This document shows positions 1 through 8,711 of a DNA stretch of 64,000 nucleotides, in pieces. The position numbers and the translations under genes are program-made. Numbering within the stretch: the stretch's first letter is position 1; each line of letters starts with the position of its first letter. Origin of the DNA: Acinetobacter sp. ANC 4178 (GTDB lineage Bacteria > Pseudomonadota > Gammaproteobacteria > Pseudomonadales > Moraxellaceae); contig NZ_SJOD01000005.1 of NCBI RefSeq assembly GCF_004331175.1, positions 124,001 to 188,000 of the forward strand, written 5' to 3'. A model generated the notes under the pieces. The model was not told the origin of the DNA and made no database searches. It was given only the letters and a program-made list of their open reading frames with translations.

Positions 1-149
<149 letters not shown>

Positions 150-345
150 GCTGTCGACATAAGCAACTTTAGAAATGAAATTCTCGCCATTTCCCTTGAT
201 TAAGGAAGTGGCACGAACTTTAAACATGAAGGTTATTACGCATGATCTTCATTCTCAAAGTTCAAAAATTTTTACCTGAAAGGCTAATCATAGATTTCAA
301 GCATTACTTCCAATAATAATTGAAAAAAATTTCAGTTCCCTATCT

Positions 346-375
346 TGCCCATGTCTTAGCGTTTAGACATGGGCA
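346..375 (+). terminator. Rho-independent terminator
   Basis: An 11-bp perfect stem (TGCCCATGTCT / AGACATGGGCA) with an 8-nt loop is followed by TCTTTTTTTT. It lies about 200 nt after the upstream SDR gene and just before the 3' end of the opposing regulator gene. The U-tract is present only for rightward transcription. The stretch between 150 and 345 shows no convincing gene. Confidence 0.75.
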
Positions 376-418
376 TCTTTTTTTTGCATTCAAATATGTA
401 CCAAGACATGACTCTCGT

Positions 419-3112
419 CTATTGAATTAAACCTCGTTTTTTAGCTTCTGTAACAGCCTCAAGTCTAGAACGTACACCAAGCTTGTTATAAATATTACGC
501 AAATGCCATTTCACTGTATTCACCGATAAAAACACCTTATCTGCCAGCTCAATATCAGTACAACCTTCACTGGCCTTCTGTAAAATTTGTAATTCACGTT
601 TAGAAAGCAATTCAGTCTGTATAACGCCTAGATCATCATCTACCGATGTTTCAGATAAAGGAACACTACACATTGCAGCCAGCATTTCTGTGAAAGCCAA
701 AACAGAAGGGTCTTTTTTCTGCTTGGACTTTGCAAGATGCCTCATATAATCAGCCAAGAGTTGGAATAAGAGCGGATGCTCATCCAATACAATCCGTACA
801 GCTTTCGTTGGCTCTAAAATATCTAAAGCTTGTTCAAACCATGTGAAGGCAAATTCAATGTGATTTAAACGATAATCAGCTAGAGCCAATAGTAAAAGAA
901 TTCGAGCACGACGGAATGGATAAGTCACAATACGATCTAATTCTTGCTCAAGAAGTACTTTGGCCTGTGGTTCACGCGCTAAAAAAATCAATTGTCTATA
1001 GAGCATCAAATCATCACCAGTGATCACATTGGAAATATTTAATGTTTTCTCAATGTGACCTTGACAGATTGCTTCGAGTTCATCGGCATTGATATCATTC
1101 AACTTATTTTTTCTATCAAACCACTGATATTGCTGATAAACATTTTGAACTGTTCGGCTCAAACGTGGCATTGACCAATCATTGCTACAAATTTGGGATT
1201 GCGTCAAACAGGTCTGTTCCGCCTGTGCATCCCCTGAAATATGAGCCAAGCGCAACAACAACTCATACCCAATAATAGCCAAATCAGGAATAATCAGTTG
1301 TTCACCATTATTAAAATGCTTTAGGGTATTTTCTGCTCGCGTAATTTCGTTCAAATCATAATACAGGCTTGCTTTTACACTGCTGGTAATCATTTTCGCA
1401 ATGGTCATTAAAAACTCATTTGAACCGAGTTTTAGATAGTCTTCACTTCGACCAATGTAGTCTAATTTCACCAGTGTTTTTTCTACATTCCCTTCTAGGT
1501 AGTCGCAAAGTGCCTCTATACAGTCCGAAATAATCAGCCCAAATACGTTTTGACCTTGTATATATGCTGCCCGTGTCTGAATCAGGATTTTACGTGCCTC
1601 AGTAATTTTACCTAAGCAAATTTGATATAGCGCACCAATACCAATTAAAGGTGCACGAACAAAATATGAGTTTTCCGATAATTTAGAAATATTCGCCTGG
1701 GATAGCTCATAGGCCAGTTTCATATCATCACTGACCAAAGCAAGCATTGGATCAAATGCTAGTTGATCATCGCCTTTAATTCGTTCATTCGGATCGATTT
1801 TGAGCCACAATTGTAAATAATGAGCACCTAATAAATGCTGATGCGTGATGATTAAAGACCAAATCATATCGTAAAGCAGTGCTACTCTCTGAATTAAAAG
1901 TGAATCTGGAATTAATTTCACCAGCTCAATTAAACTGTAGTAACTACCACCCAAAATTAAATCACGACTCACTTGACTTAACAGATCTAATACCAACGCC
2001 TGATTTTCAGCATGCTGCGCGTGATAAATGGCTTCCATTAAATAATTGTTTTTTTGATACCAATTCGCTGCACGTAAATGTACCGCTCGATATTGTTCTA
2101 TATCTAATGTCTTAAAACGATTTTCCAAAAATTCACGGAATAAATGATGAATACGATACCATATATGTTGCTCATCTAAGGCTTGAATAAATAAGCCTTT
2201 TTGAATCATCAACTCCAATAACTTTGAAGATGTAGAATTTTGCGCAACCTCTAGCGTATTGGATAAACTCACCTTCCTTAGAATACTGATATTCATCAAA
2301 AAGTTTTGCATTTCCTCAGAAAGCTGTAAAAACACTTGCTCACTCAGATAATCTACAATCTGATTATGTGCGCCGCTTAAACTTTGGATGACCGCCCCAG
2401 CATCATGATATTGCTTTAAATATAAATTGGTGAGCTGAATCCCTGTCAACCATCCTTCCGTTTTATGAATCAGTAACTCAGCTAACTCAGGGGTTAATGT
2501 AACGTGGTCAAAATTCTGTTGCTTTAAAAAATGAATGAGTGCCGCACTATCTTCAGTTTTAATACTGAGCTGGACTTCTGTCACCAGCTTTAAACGCCCC
2601 AATAAATACTCTTTGGCAAAACTCCAGTTAGGCTTTGTTCTGGAAGCAATGACCAGATGACAATTTAGAGGCAAATATTGATATAACCACCACAGAAGAT
2701 TTAAACACTCTTGATTTTCAATTGTTTCAAATTCATCTATAAAAAGAATAACGTCTGTATCTGCATCTGACACTTTTTGTGTGAGTTCAATAATATGTTG
2801 CTTGTGGACTTGCCCATCAGAAATAGAACTAAACTGATCTAGACCCAATAGTGCTAAGCAAAGGTATTGGTAAAGACGATTCGGATCATTGTCATCACTG
2901 TCGAGTGTTAACCATTTTACCGTTTTATCTTGAGCAAGTAGCTTCTCGCTCATTTGAAACATCAGGGTAGTTTTTCCATAGCCCGCTGCTGCATGGATAA
3001 ACACAAGAGAAGATTGGCAATATTCCAGCATATGGCTTAACAACTCAGGACGTTGCATTGCCTTATCACTCATAACACTTGGACGGCTGAGCTTGGTTTT
3101 TAAGACTTGCAT
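419..3112 (-). CDS. MalT-type LuxR-family ATP-dependent transcriptional regulator
   Basis: An 897-residue protein with the layout of MalT/STAND LuxR regulators. The N-terminus has a P-loop (HAAAGYGKTTL, about residue 40-50) and a Walker-B-like acidic stretch (DVILFIDEFE, about 120). A long helical TPR-like middle follows. The last ~65 residues are a LuxR-type helix-turn-helix (SKRELQILQKASEG, then NTVKWHLRNIYNKLGV). The length matches MalT (about 900 aa). It is divergent from the cupin/acyl-CoA synthetase genes starting at 3469, which makes it the likely activator of that set. The inducer is unknown. The ATG at 3112 has only a weak ribosome binding site. Confidence 0.9.
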   Translation of the reverse strand: MQVLKTKLSRPSVMSDKAMQRPELLSHMLEYCQSSLVFIHAAAGYGKTTLMFQMSEKLLAQDKTVKWLTLDSDDNDPNRLYQYLCLALLGLDQFSSISDGQVHKQHIIELTQKVSDADTDVILFIDEFETIENQECLNLLWWLYQYLPLNCHLVIASRTKPNWSFAKEYLLGRLKLVTEVQLSIKTEDSAALIHFLKQQNFDHVTLTPELAELLIHKTEGWLTGIQLTNLYLKQYHDAGAVIQSLSGAHNQIVDYLSEQVFLQLSEEMQNFLMNISILRKVSLSNTLEVAQNSTSSKLLELMIQKGLFIQALDEQHIWYRIHHLFREFLENRFKTLDIEQYRAVHLRAANWYQKNNYLMEAIYHAQHAENQALVLDLLSQVSRDLILGGSYYSLIELVKLIPDSLLIQRVALLYDMIWSLIITHQHLLGAHYLQLWLKIDPNERIKGDDQLAFDPMLALVSDDMKLAYELSQANISKLSENSYFVRAPLIGIGALYQICLGKITEARKILIQTRAAYIQGQNVFGLIISDCIEALCDYLEGNVEKTLVKLDYIGRSEDYLKLGSNEFLMTIAKMITSSVKASLYYDLNEITRAENTLKHFNNGEQLIIPDLAIIGYELLLRLAHISGDAQAEQTCLTQSQICSNDWSMPRLSRTVQNVYQQYQWFDRKNKLNDINADELEAICQGHIEKTLNISNVITGDDLMLYRQLIFLAREPQAKVLLEQELDRIVTYPFRRARILLLLALADYRLNHIEFAFTWFEQALDILEPTKAVRIVLDEHPLLFQLLADYMRHLAKSKQKKDPSVLAFTEMLAAMCSVPLSETSVDDDLGVIQTELLSKRELQILQKASEGCTDIELADKVFLSVNTVKWHLRNIYNKLGVRSRLEAVTEAKKRGLIQ

Positions 3113-3468
3113 ATCACTTCATCCAATCTTTTTTATTCAGTTCCATCAGCAAATTTCCACTCCCTGAAATTCAACATCCAATTAGCAAAGTTTTCAAAAA
3201 ACATGGCTCTTTCTTATCATTTAAAGCGCCCTAAAACTAGAATAAGGTTACTGATGAAGCAATATTAAATTGCATCAAAACCCAGATTTTAAATACATTT
3301 TTTAAACTCGAATCATTTGAGCAACAATTAAACAACGGTAAATCCATTCTTTTGAATGGTTTGCTTATTATGAAACGTTGCTATGCTCAAGTACAAGGAA
3401 ATAACAGATACCCGCAGTTTGTCATTCTGATATCTCACTCTCAAATAAAGACATACATGGAGTTTGTC
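3113..3468. promoter_or_regulatory. Divergent regulatory region between MalT-like regulator and cupin gene
   Basis: This 356-nt AT-rich stretch separates two divergent transcripts and should hold both promoters. An open frame runs rightward through it from 3352, but that leader lacks a ribosome binding site and does not resemble the cupin family, so it is treated as non-coding. I could not define -35/-10 pairs or an operator with confidence. Confidence 0.45.
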
Positions 3469-3963
3469 ATGAGCATTGCACAATCTATTAAACATCAAGA
3501 CCGTTTATTAACCATTAACGTTAACGATGGTGAAATTCAAAATGCATTACCCGGCGTACACGTTACGCCATGCTTTTTAGATCCCGACAATGGTAAATGG
3601 GTCATCCGCGCACGTTTCGATGCAGGTGTAACATTACCGCGCCATTTCCACACAGGTGTTGTACATTTCTATACAACAGCGGGTTCTTGGCATTATGTCG
3701 AATATCCTGAAGATGTTCAAATTGCTGGTAGTTATTTGTTTGAACCAGCAGGTTCTATTCATACTTTAACGACGCCTGAAGGCGCTGAAGGCTTCATGGT
3801 CATTGAAGGTGCTAACGTTAACCTCAATGATGATGATTCACTTATGTTTATTATGGACGCAGGCTGGATTGAGCGTACACTTCATGCAGTAGCTCAGCAA
3901 ACGGGGCAAAAAATGCCACGTTATATTAAGCCAGGCTCAGAAGTTGCTTTTAACAACAAATAA
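3469..3963 (+). CDS. Cupin-fold dioxygenase, 2,4'-dihydroxyacetophenone dioxygenase-like
   Basis: A 164-residue protein starting MSIAQSIKHQDRLL. Two cupin-type segments are visible: R-x-x-F-D-x-G-V-T-L-P-R-H-F-H-T-G-V-V-H (metal-binding His residues, about residue 60-75) and the later FEPAGSIHTL. The full length and motif order recall the family annotated as 2,4'-dihydroxyacetophenone dioxygenase, non-heme iron enzymes that cleave a carbon-carbon bond beside a ketone. The start at 3469 is preferred over the upstream in-frame starts because GGAG at 3459-3462 sits 6 nt before it. It is followed by an acyl-CoA synthetase and an SDR, which suggests a small catabolic set for a ketone or aromatic side chain. 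Exact substrate unknown. Confidence 0.8.
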   Translation: MSIAQSIKHQDRLLTINVNDGEIQNALPGVHVTPCFLDPDNGKWVIRARFDAGVTLPRHFHTGVVHFYTTAGSWHYVEYPEDVQIAGSYLFEPAGSIHTLTTPEGAEGFMVIEGANVNLNDDDSLMFIMDAGWIERTLHAVAQQTGQKMPRYIKPGSEVAFNNK

Positions 3964-3969
3964 GTTCAT

Positions 3970-3999
3970 AAAGACTTTTAACAAAAGCTAAAAGTCTTT
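3970..3999 (+). terminator. Hairpin terminator after cupin gene
   Basis: An 11-bp perfect stem (AAAGACTTTTA / TAAAAGTCTTT) with an 8-nt loop runs into a T-rich tract. It sits 6 nt after the cupin stop and before the acyl-CoA synthetase, so it may attenuate rather than fully stop read-through. Confidence 0.65.
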
Positions 4000-4036
4000 T
4001 TATATTGAATAACAACAGCCCCCAAGGATGATTAAA

Positions 4037-5671
4037 ATGTTTGGCAAAATGATGCATCAATCTTTATTGATTAGTAACCTCATTGAACATGCAGCAAAAT
4101 ATCATGCAGATACTTCTATTATTTCACGTGAGGTGAATGGTCAAATTACTACGACCAACTGGTTACAAACTCAGCAAAATGCTAAACGTTTAGCAAATGC
4201 ATTTACCTCATTTGGTTTAGAAGCTGGTGATCGTCTTGCTACCATTGCATGGAACAACCATCGTCACTTAGAATCTTGGTATGCTATTTCTGGAAGTGGT
4301 TATGTATGTCATACCATTAACCCACGTTTATTCCCTGAACAATTAGTCTTCATCATTAATGATGCGCAAGATAAAGCGATTTTCTTTGACTCAACGTTCT
4401 TACCTTTAATTCAAGCAATTCAAGGTAAAGTTCCAACCGTAGAACGCTTTATCTGTCTTGGTTCACATGACGAAAAAATCGTTGAAGCTTTACCAGATGT
4501 ACTTTTCTATGATGAATTGATTCAGCATCAATCAACAGAATTTGACTGGCCACAATTTAGCGAAGAAACACCGAGCTCGCTTTGCTACACCTCAGGGACT
4601 ACTGGTAATCCAAAAGGCGTACTCTATAGCCACCGTTCTACCTTATTACATACCATGGCAATTTGCCTTCCAGACTCACTAAATTTGTCTGCAAATGATA
4701 TTGTGCTACCAGTGGTTCCAATGTTCCATGTCAATGCATGGGGCGTCCCGTACGCAGCCGCAATGGTTGGTTCTACTATTGTGCTTCCAGGACCAAATTT
4801 AGATGGCGATAGTCTCGTTAGCTTAATTGATGACTATAAAGTAACGATTGCATTAGGTGTACCAACGATTTGGCAAGGTCTTCTTGCTGCAGCAAAAAAA
4901 CGCGGCACAAAATTAGAAAGTATGAGCCGCAACGTTGTTGGTGGTGCCGCTTGTCCTGCTTCTATTATTCGTGACTTTAAGAATAATTATGCTTGCGACA
5001 CAATTCATGCTTGGGGTATGTCTGAAACTAGCCCATTAGGTACTGCAAACCAACCAAAAGCAAAGCATTCTGCGCTCAGTGTAGAAGAATTTGAAAAGCT
5101 CCGCTTAACCCAAGGTCGCCCACCATTTGGTGTTGAATTACGTATTGTCGATGGTAATAGCACAACTGCATTACCAAATGATGGGCATACTCAAGGCAAC
5201 CTGCAAATCCGTGGTCCATGGATTGTCGAAAATTACTTCAATCAAGAAAAAAGTGCTTTAACTGCGGATGGCTGGTTCGATACAGGTGATATCGCAACAA
5301 TCGATGCCGATGGTTATATGAGCATTTGCGACCGTGCAAAAGATTTAATCAAATCTGGTGGCGAGTGGATTTCATCTGTTGAACTTGAAAATATTGCTGT
5401 TGGTCATCCTGACATTCGTATGGCAGCAGCTATTGCAGCGCGTCACCCCAAATGGGATGAGCGTCCAATTTTAATTGCCGTGAAGCAAGAAAATGCAACT
5501 TTAACGGAAGAAGAAGCTCGCGCTTACTTTGAAAACAAAATTGCACGTTGGCAGATTCCTGATGTCGTGATCTTTGTAGATGCACTACCAATCAATGGCA
5601 CAGGTAAAATTGTCAAAGCTGAATTACGTACAAAATTTGGTGATGTTCTGCTTAAAGACGAAGTGGTTTAA
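4037..5671 (+). CDS. Acyl-CoA synthetase (AMP-forming), fatty-acid-CoA ligase family
   Basis: A 544-residue ANL-superfamily enzyme that activates a carboxylic acid to the acyl-CoA via an acyl-adenylate. The P-loop-like motif YTSGTTGNPKGVLYSHRS is near residue 185. The A5 region (HAWGMSETSP), the A7/A8 region (GWFDTGDIATID, DRAKDLIKSGGEWIS) and the catalytic lysine region (NGTGKIVKAELR) are all present. The length is typical for medium/long-chain ligases. The start at 4037 is chosen because AAGGA at 4024-4028 has 8-nt spacing; the ATG at 4028 overlaps that site. A 9-bp hairpin straddles the stop codon (5657-5680) but has no T-tract. It probably acts with the neighbouring cupin and SDR. Confidence 0.9.
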   Translation: MFGKMMHQSLLISNLIEHAAKYHADTSIISREVNGQITTTNWLQTQQNAKRLANAFTSFGLEAGDRLATIAWNNHRHLESWYAISGSGYVCHTINPRLFPEQLVFIINDAQDKAIFFDSTFLPLIQAIQGKVPTVERFICLGSHDEKIVEALPDVLFYDELIQHQSTEFDWPQFSEETPSSLCYTSGTTGNPKGVLYSHRSTLLHTMAICLPDSLNLSANDIVLPVVPMFHVNAWGVPYAAAMVGSTIVLPGPNLDGDSLVSLIDDYKVTIALGVPTIWQGLLAAAKKRGTKLESMSRNVVGGAACPASIIRDFKNNYACDTIHAWGMSETSPLGTANQPKAKHSALSVEEFEKLRLTQGRPPFGVELRIVDGNSTTALPNDGHTQGNLQIRGPWIVENYFNQEKSALTADGWFDTGDIATIDADGYMSICDRAKDLIKSGGEWISSVELENIAVGHPDIRMAAAIAARHPKWDERPILIAVKQENATLTEEEARAYFENKIARWQIPDVVIFVDALPINGTGKIVKAELRTKFGDVLLKDEVV

Positions 5672-5721
5672 CACTTCGTCCTTGAAAGCACTCTCACAAG
5701 GATTTTGAACTAAAAAACGCA

Positions 5722-5879
5722 ACACTGAAACTAGCATGGATAACAGATAACCGCAGCGGTATTGGGCTTGAATTCATTCAATACTTGCTCAATGAGCAAT
5801 ACCGCGGCTACATGTCAGGTCTTTATCGTAGCCAAATCGATAAAAATTAGACAAAATTATTCAAAAGTTTTCGCTATAA
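5722..5879 (+). pseudogene. Internally deleted SDR remnant
   Basis: This stretch carries the two ends of an SDR gene without the middle. The 5' part translates as AWITDNRSGIGLEFI, matching AWVTGGSSGIGLELT of the intact SDR at 6167. After a few codons it jumps to YRSQIDKN, matching the C-terminal YRSQIDKKLDKIIQQ of the same gene. One A is missing near the end, so the frame stops early, yet the DNA similarity continues to the equivalent TAA at 5877-5879. It appears to be a decayed duplicate of the downstream SDR with a deletion of roughly 650 bp and a frameshift. Confidence 0.75.
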
Positions 5880-5886
5880 GCCACCC

Positions 5887-5917
5887 ATTGATTCAGCTAC
5901 ACCGTGGCTGAATCAAT
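5887..5917. repeat. 11-bp perfect inverted repeat
   Basis: ATTGATTCAGC (5887-5897) and GCTGAATCAAT (5907-5917) form a perfect 11-bp stem with a 9-nt loop, 7 nt after the SDR fossil. There is no U-tract, so it is not a standard terminator. The 250 nt that follow up to the SDR start at 6167 are AT-rich with no visible gene and presumably hold its promoter. Confidence 0.5.
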
Positions 5918-6166
5918 CTAATGAAAGCAAAAAATCAATTAAAGATTTCCAATTTCAACATTGCGAAAACTTTTAAAAGCATATAATCAGAAGCAACTTT
6001 TATTTATTATAGTAAAGCACAAAATATTACTCGGCTTCATCTACAAAACCACGATCTATTCTGCACTCGTAGATATTTTTGTCTAAATTATAGTAAATAT
6101 TCTAGCTTCAATAAAAATATGTAGTTGATTCACATAATTTAAAACAACACTCATAAGGAAAATGAG

Positions 6167-6988
6167 ATGAAAAACAATATGTCTAAAACAGCATGGGTTA
6201 CTGGTGGTAGTAGTGGTATTGGACTTGAACTCACCAAACACTTACTTAAAGACCACTATCAAGTATGTATTTTTGCCCATGCAGGCATTCAGCAAGCAAC
6301 TCAAGAACTTAGCAAGATTTCAGCAACAGTTACTGGATTTGAAGTTGATGTGCAAAATGAAAATACCATGGATGAAAAGTTCGCTGAAGCGGTTGCTCAA
6401 TTTGGTACACCCGACCTTCTCATTAACTCAGCAGGAATCAGCATTGCAAAGAGTTTCGATGATATGACAGCACAAGAATTCGAACGACAAATTAATATTA
6501 ACCTCGTGGGTAACCGTAATGTAGCCCATGCTGCCCTACCTCATTTAAAACAGGCAGTCCAACAAGGTAAACGTCCTAAGATTGTATTTATAGCATCTGC
6601 CGCAGGTCTAGTGGGCTGCTATGGTTACACTGGTTACTGTGCTTCTAAATTCGGTGTAGTCGGTTTAGCTGAAGTTTTACGTATGGAATTACGTAGTCAA
6701 AAAATTGATGTGGCTGTGGTTTGCCCACCAGAAATAGACACACCGCTTGTAACTGAAGAACGTAAGCATGGCTCACCTATTACTGCCGCATTAAAACAAT
6801 TGGGCGGCAGTATGCCTGTAGACAAAGCATGTAAGGAAATTTATCAAGGTATTTTTTCAAATAATTTTGTGGTTATTCCTGGTGCGCAAGCTCGTATTTT
6901 GGCAAAGCTTTCACGCTTATTACCAGATACCTATCGTAGTCAAATCGATAAAAAATTAGATAAAATTATTCAACAATTAGCTTCCTAA
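6167..6988 (+). CDS. Short-chain dehydrogenase/reductase
   Basis: A 273-residue classical SDR. The glycine-rich cofactor loop is TGGSSGIG at about residue 11-18, NSAG lies near 90, and the catalytic S-x12-Y-x3-K set appears as IASAAG followed by YTGYCASK. An acidic residue shortly after the second strand is not obvious, so NAD versus NADP preference is open. AAGGA at 6155-6159 with 7-nt spacing supports the ATG at 6167. It lies downstream of the cupin and acyl-CoA synthetase genes and may oxidise or reduce an intermediate of that pathway. Confidence 0.88.
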   Translation: MKNNMSKTAWVTGGSSGIGLELTKHLLKDHYQVCIFAHAGIQQATQELSKISATVTGFEVDVQNENTMDEKFAEAVAQFGTPDLLINSAGISIAKSFDDMTAQEFERQININLVGNRNVAHAALPHLKQAVQQGKRPKIVFIASAAGLVGCYGYTGYCASKFGVVGLAEVLRMELRSQKIDVAVVCPPEIDTPLVTEERKHGSPITAALKQLGGSMPVDKACKEIYQGIFSNNFVVIPGAQARILAKLSRLLPDTYRSQIDKKLDKIIQQLAS

Positions 6989-7037
6989 TCAAAAGACAAA
7001 AATTATTTTTCTAAATTACGATCATTTTTCTAGCCTC

Positions 7038-7066
7038 AAAAACCGAATGTATAACATTCGGTTTTT
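7038..7066. terminator. Bidirectional terminator
   Basis: A 13-bp perfect stem (AAAAACCGAATGT / ACATTCGGTTTTT) with a 3-nt loop lies between the convergent SDR and MarC-family genes. A-rich and T-rich flanks allow termination in both directions. Confidence 0.85.
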
Positions 7067-7080
7067 GATTTGGAATCCGC

Positions 7081-7695
7081 TTACATTTCAGATATAACGC
7101 CCAAAATGCCATTGATAATCATATCTACCGCAATAGTCCCAATCAGTAAAGCAGACAATCGCCCGACAATATCCACATAACGGTCTATATATTTGGCATG
7201 TTTATAACGTAAATGATCATGTGCAAATTTCATTAAGATCATCAAACCACAGGTCAATGCCAAAGTCAGAAAAATAATCATGGCTGCGCCGCTAATTGGC
7301 AGCGATATACCTGTCACCACGGCGGCACTGATGGTTCCCGGCCCAATCATAAAAGGCATGGCAATGGTTCCTGCCAAGTGTTCAGGCGCACCACGCATTT
7401 CACCAATCGTATCTGCCCCCTGAAACACATAGCGATAACCGATTACCAAGAAGATCAGTCCACCAAAAATTTGAAAGGCCTCAAAGCGCACATTTAAATA
7501 TTTACTAAAAATTGCTTCTCCGCCCCATGCAAACAGCAGAAATACCACAAAAGCAATGAGACAGCCCTGAATCAAGGCCTTATTAAACACTTTGGCTTCG
7601 GAGTTGCGAATCATACCAATCATGTAAATACTCATTAAAAACGGATTCAGCAATGAGAAAAACAAAGCAAATGCATGTAAATATGAGGTCAACAT
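7081..7695 (-). CDS. MarC-family integral membrane protein
   Basis: A 204-residue polytopic membrane protein beginning MLTSYLHAFALFFSLLNPF, with about six hydrophobic segments. The motifs AMPFMIGPGTISAAVV and FGGLIFLVIGYR are typical of the MarC/YhgN family, inner-membrane proteins of unclear transport role. The start at 7695 is fixed by a strong AGGAGG (complement of 7700-7705) 4 nt upstream. The same frame stays open to 8031, but those extra residues are not membrane-like and have no ribosome binding site. Confidence 0.85.
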   Translation of the reverse strand: MLTSYLHAFALFFSLLNPFLMSIYMIGMIRNSEAKVFNKALIQGCLIAFVVFLLFAWGGEAIFSKYLNVRFEAFQIFGGLIFLVIGYRYVFQGADTIGEMRGAPEHLAGTIAMPFMIGPGTISAAVVTGISLPISGAAMIIFLTLALTCGLMILMKFAHDHLRYKHAKYIDRYVDIVGRLSALLIGTIAVDMIINGILGVISEM

Positions 7696-8711
7696 GGTTC
7701 CTCCTAATGATTCTTGAGGGTCTGGAAATAAGGGCAGATTCCCCAAACTGATTCGATTGATATGTAAGAAGGTCATGTGGTATTGATCACGAACGAATAC
7801 ATCATGAATCATTTGCTCTTTGGTATCCGACAAGGTCGTTGCCTTAAGAATCTTTATACAAATAGGTTTCAAGGCAGTCATAGAACCGCTTACCCAATTT
7901 GCCACCTTCACAACATATGGGGATAAATACCATCCATTCTGTGATTGTAAAATGGGTAAAGCTGCAATGTCTGTGTTAGATCGGCAACGACGTGTACATA
8001 AGTATGCAGAATTGATGTGGAGTGGATGCATCGATTAGGCCACGGATTATCACGGGTAACTTAAACGCGACCACCATTATGATGGCTGAAAAATTGCGGA
8101 TCAAAACCATGGGCTGTAACCTTTAGTATGATCTACTACACCCTATTAACAAGCGCTTGAAACTGCCTAGTCCAATGCATTGAATAGCAACTAGACCACA
8201 TTATTGAGCGCTCTTCATGTGGCCTTTTAATTCCCTTATATTTATTAGGTATTACAATTAGATATATTTTGAATATATTTTCATTATTCTAATTGCTCAC
8301 GACTTCTGCATTATCTTTTGATGAGTATTATCCTGTATGAATAGTAAAAAATGGGCTGAAATTCAAGAAAATCGCTAGCCTATTGATTTATAGGGTAAAT
8401 AAAATTAACATAAATCACTGAAATTCATAAAAAATAAATTTACCATCACTCAAATTTATACATATTATATCGACATTTATAATAAAAATTACTGAGTCAA
8501 TACTTATTTCGTCTAAAATGGCAACCGATTGGAAATGTGTGGTTAAACTAAAAGGTACATTTTTTCTTAGTTTTAAGGATTCATGTATTTCACTCCCTCT
8601 CTTCTGAACTTTTAGTTTGCCACCATTTCCGTCAACCTCTTTTTATTTTTTGCTATTACCCTCCATTCGCTATAAAGCGATGCAAAAACCTGCTCCCAAG
8701 GTCAAAATCGC
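7696..8711. other. Long intergenic region upstream of mqo, no gene recognised
   Basis: About 1 kb separates the MarC-family gene from mqo. From 7820 to 8038 there is a rightward open frame of 72 codons (contains YGDKYHPFCDCKMGKAAMSV) with no ribosome binding site and no recognised family; it could be a decayed gene fragment. The last 400 nt are very AT-rich and probably carry the mqo promoter. No RNA gene or repeat was found. Confidence 0.4.

Noticed and set aside
1879..2115. Plus-strand frame inside the MalT-like gene
   Set aside because: A shadow of the large minus-strand gene; no ribosome binding site or family match.
3352..3468. N-terminal extension of the cupin protein
   Set aside because: No ribosome binding site at 3352, and GGAG at 3459 is well placed for the ATG at 3469.
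7696..8031. N-terminal extension of the MarC-family protein (in-frame to 8031)
   Set aside because: The extra residues are soluble and unlike the family, while a strong AGGAGG sits 4 nt before the internal ATG at 7695.
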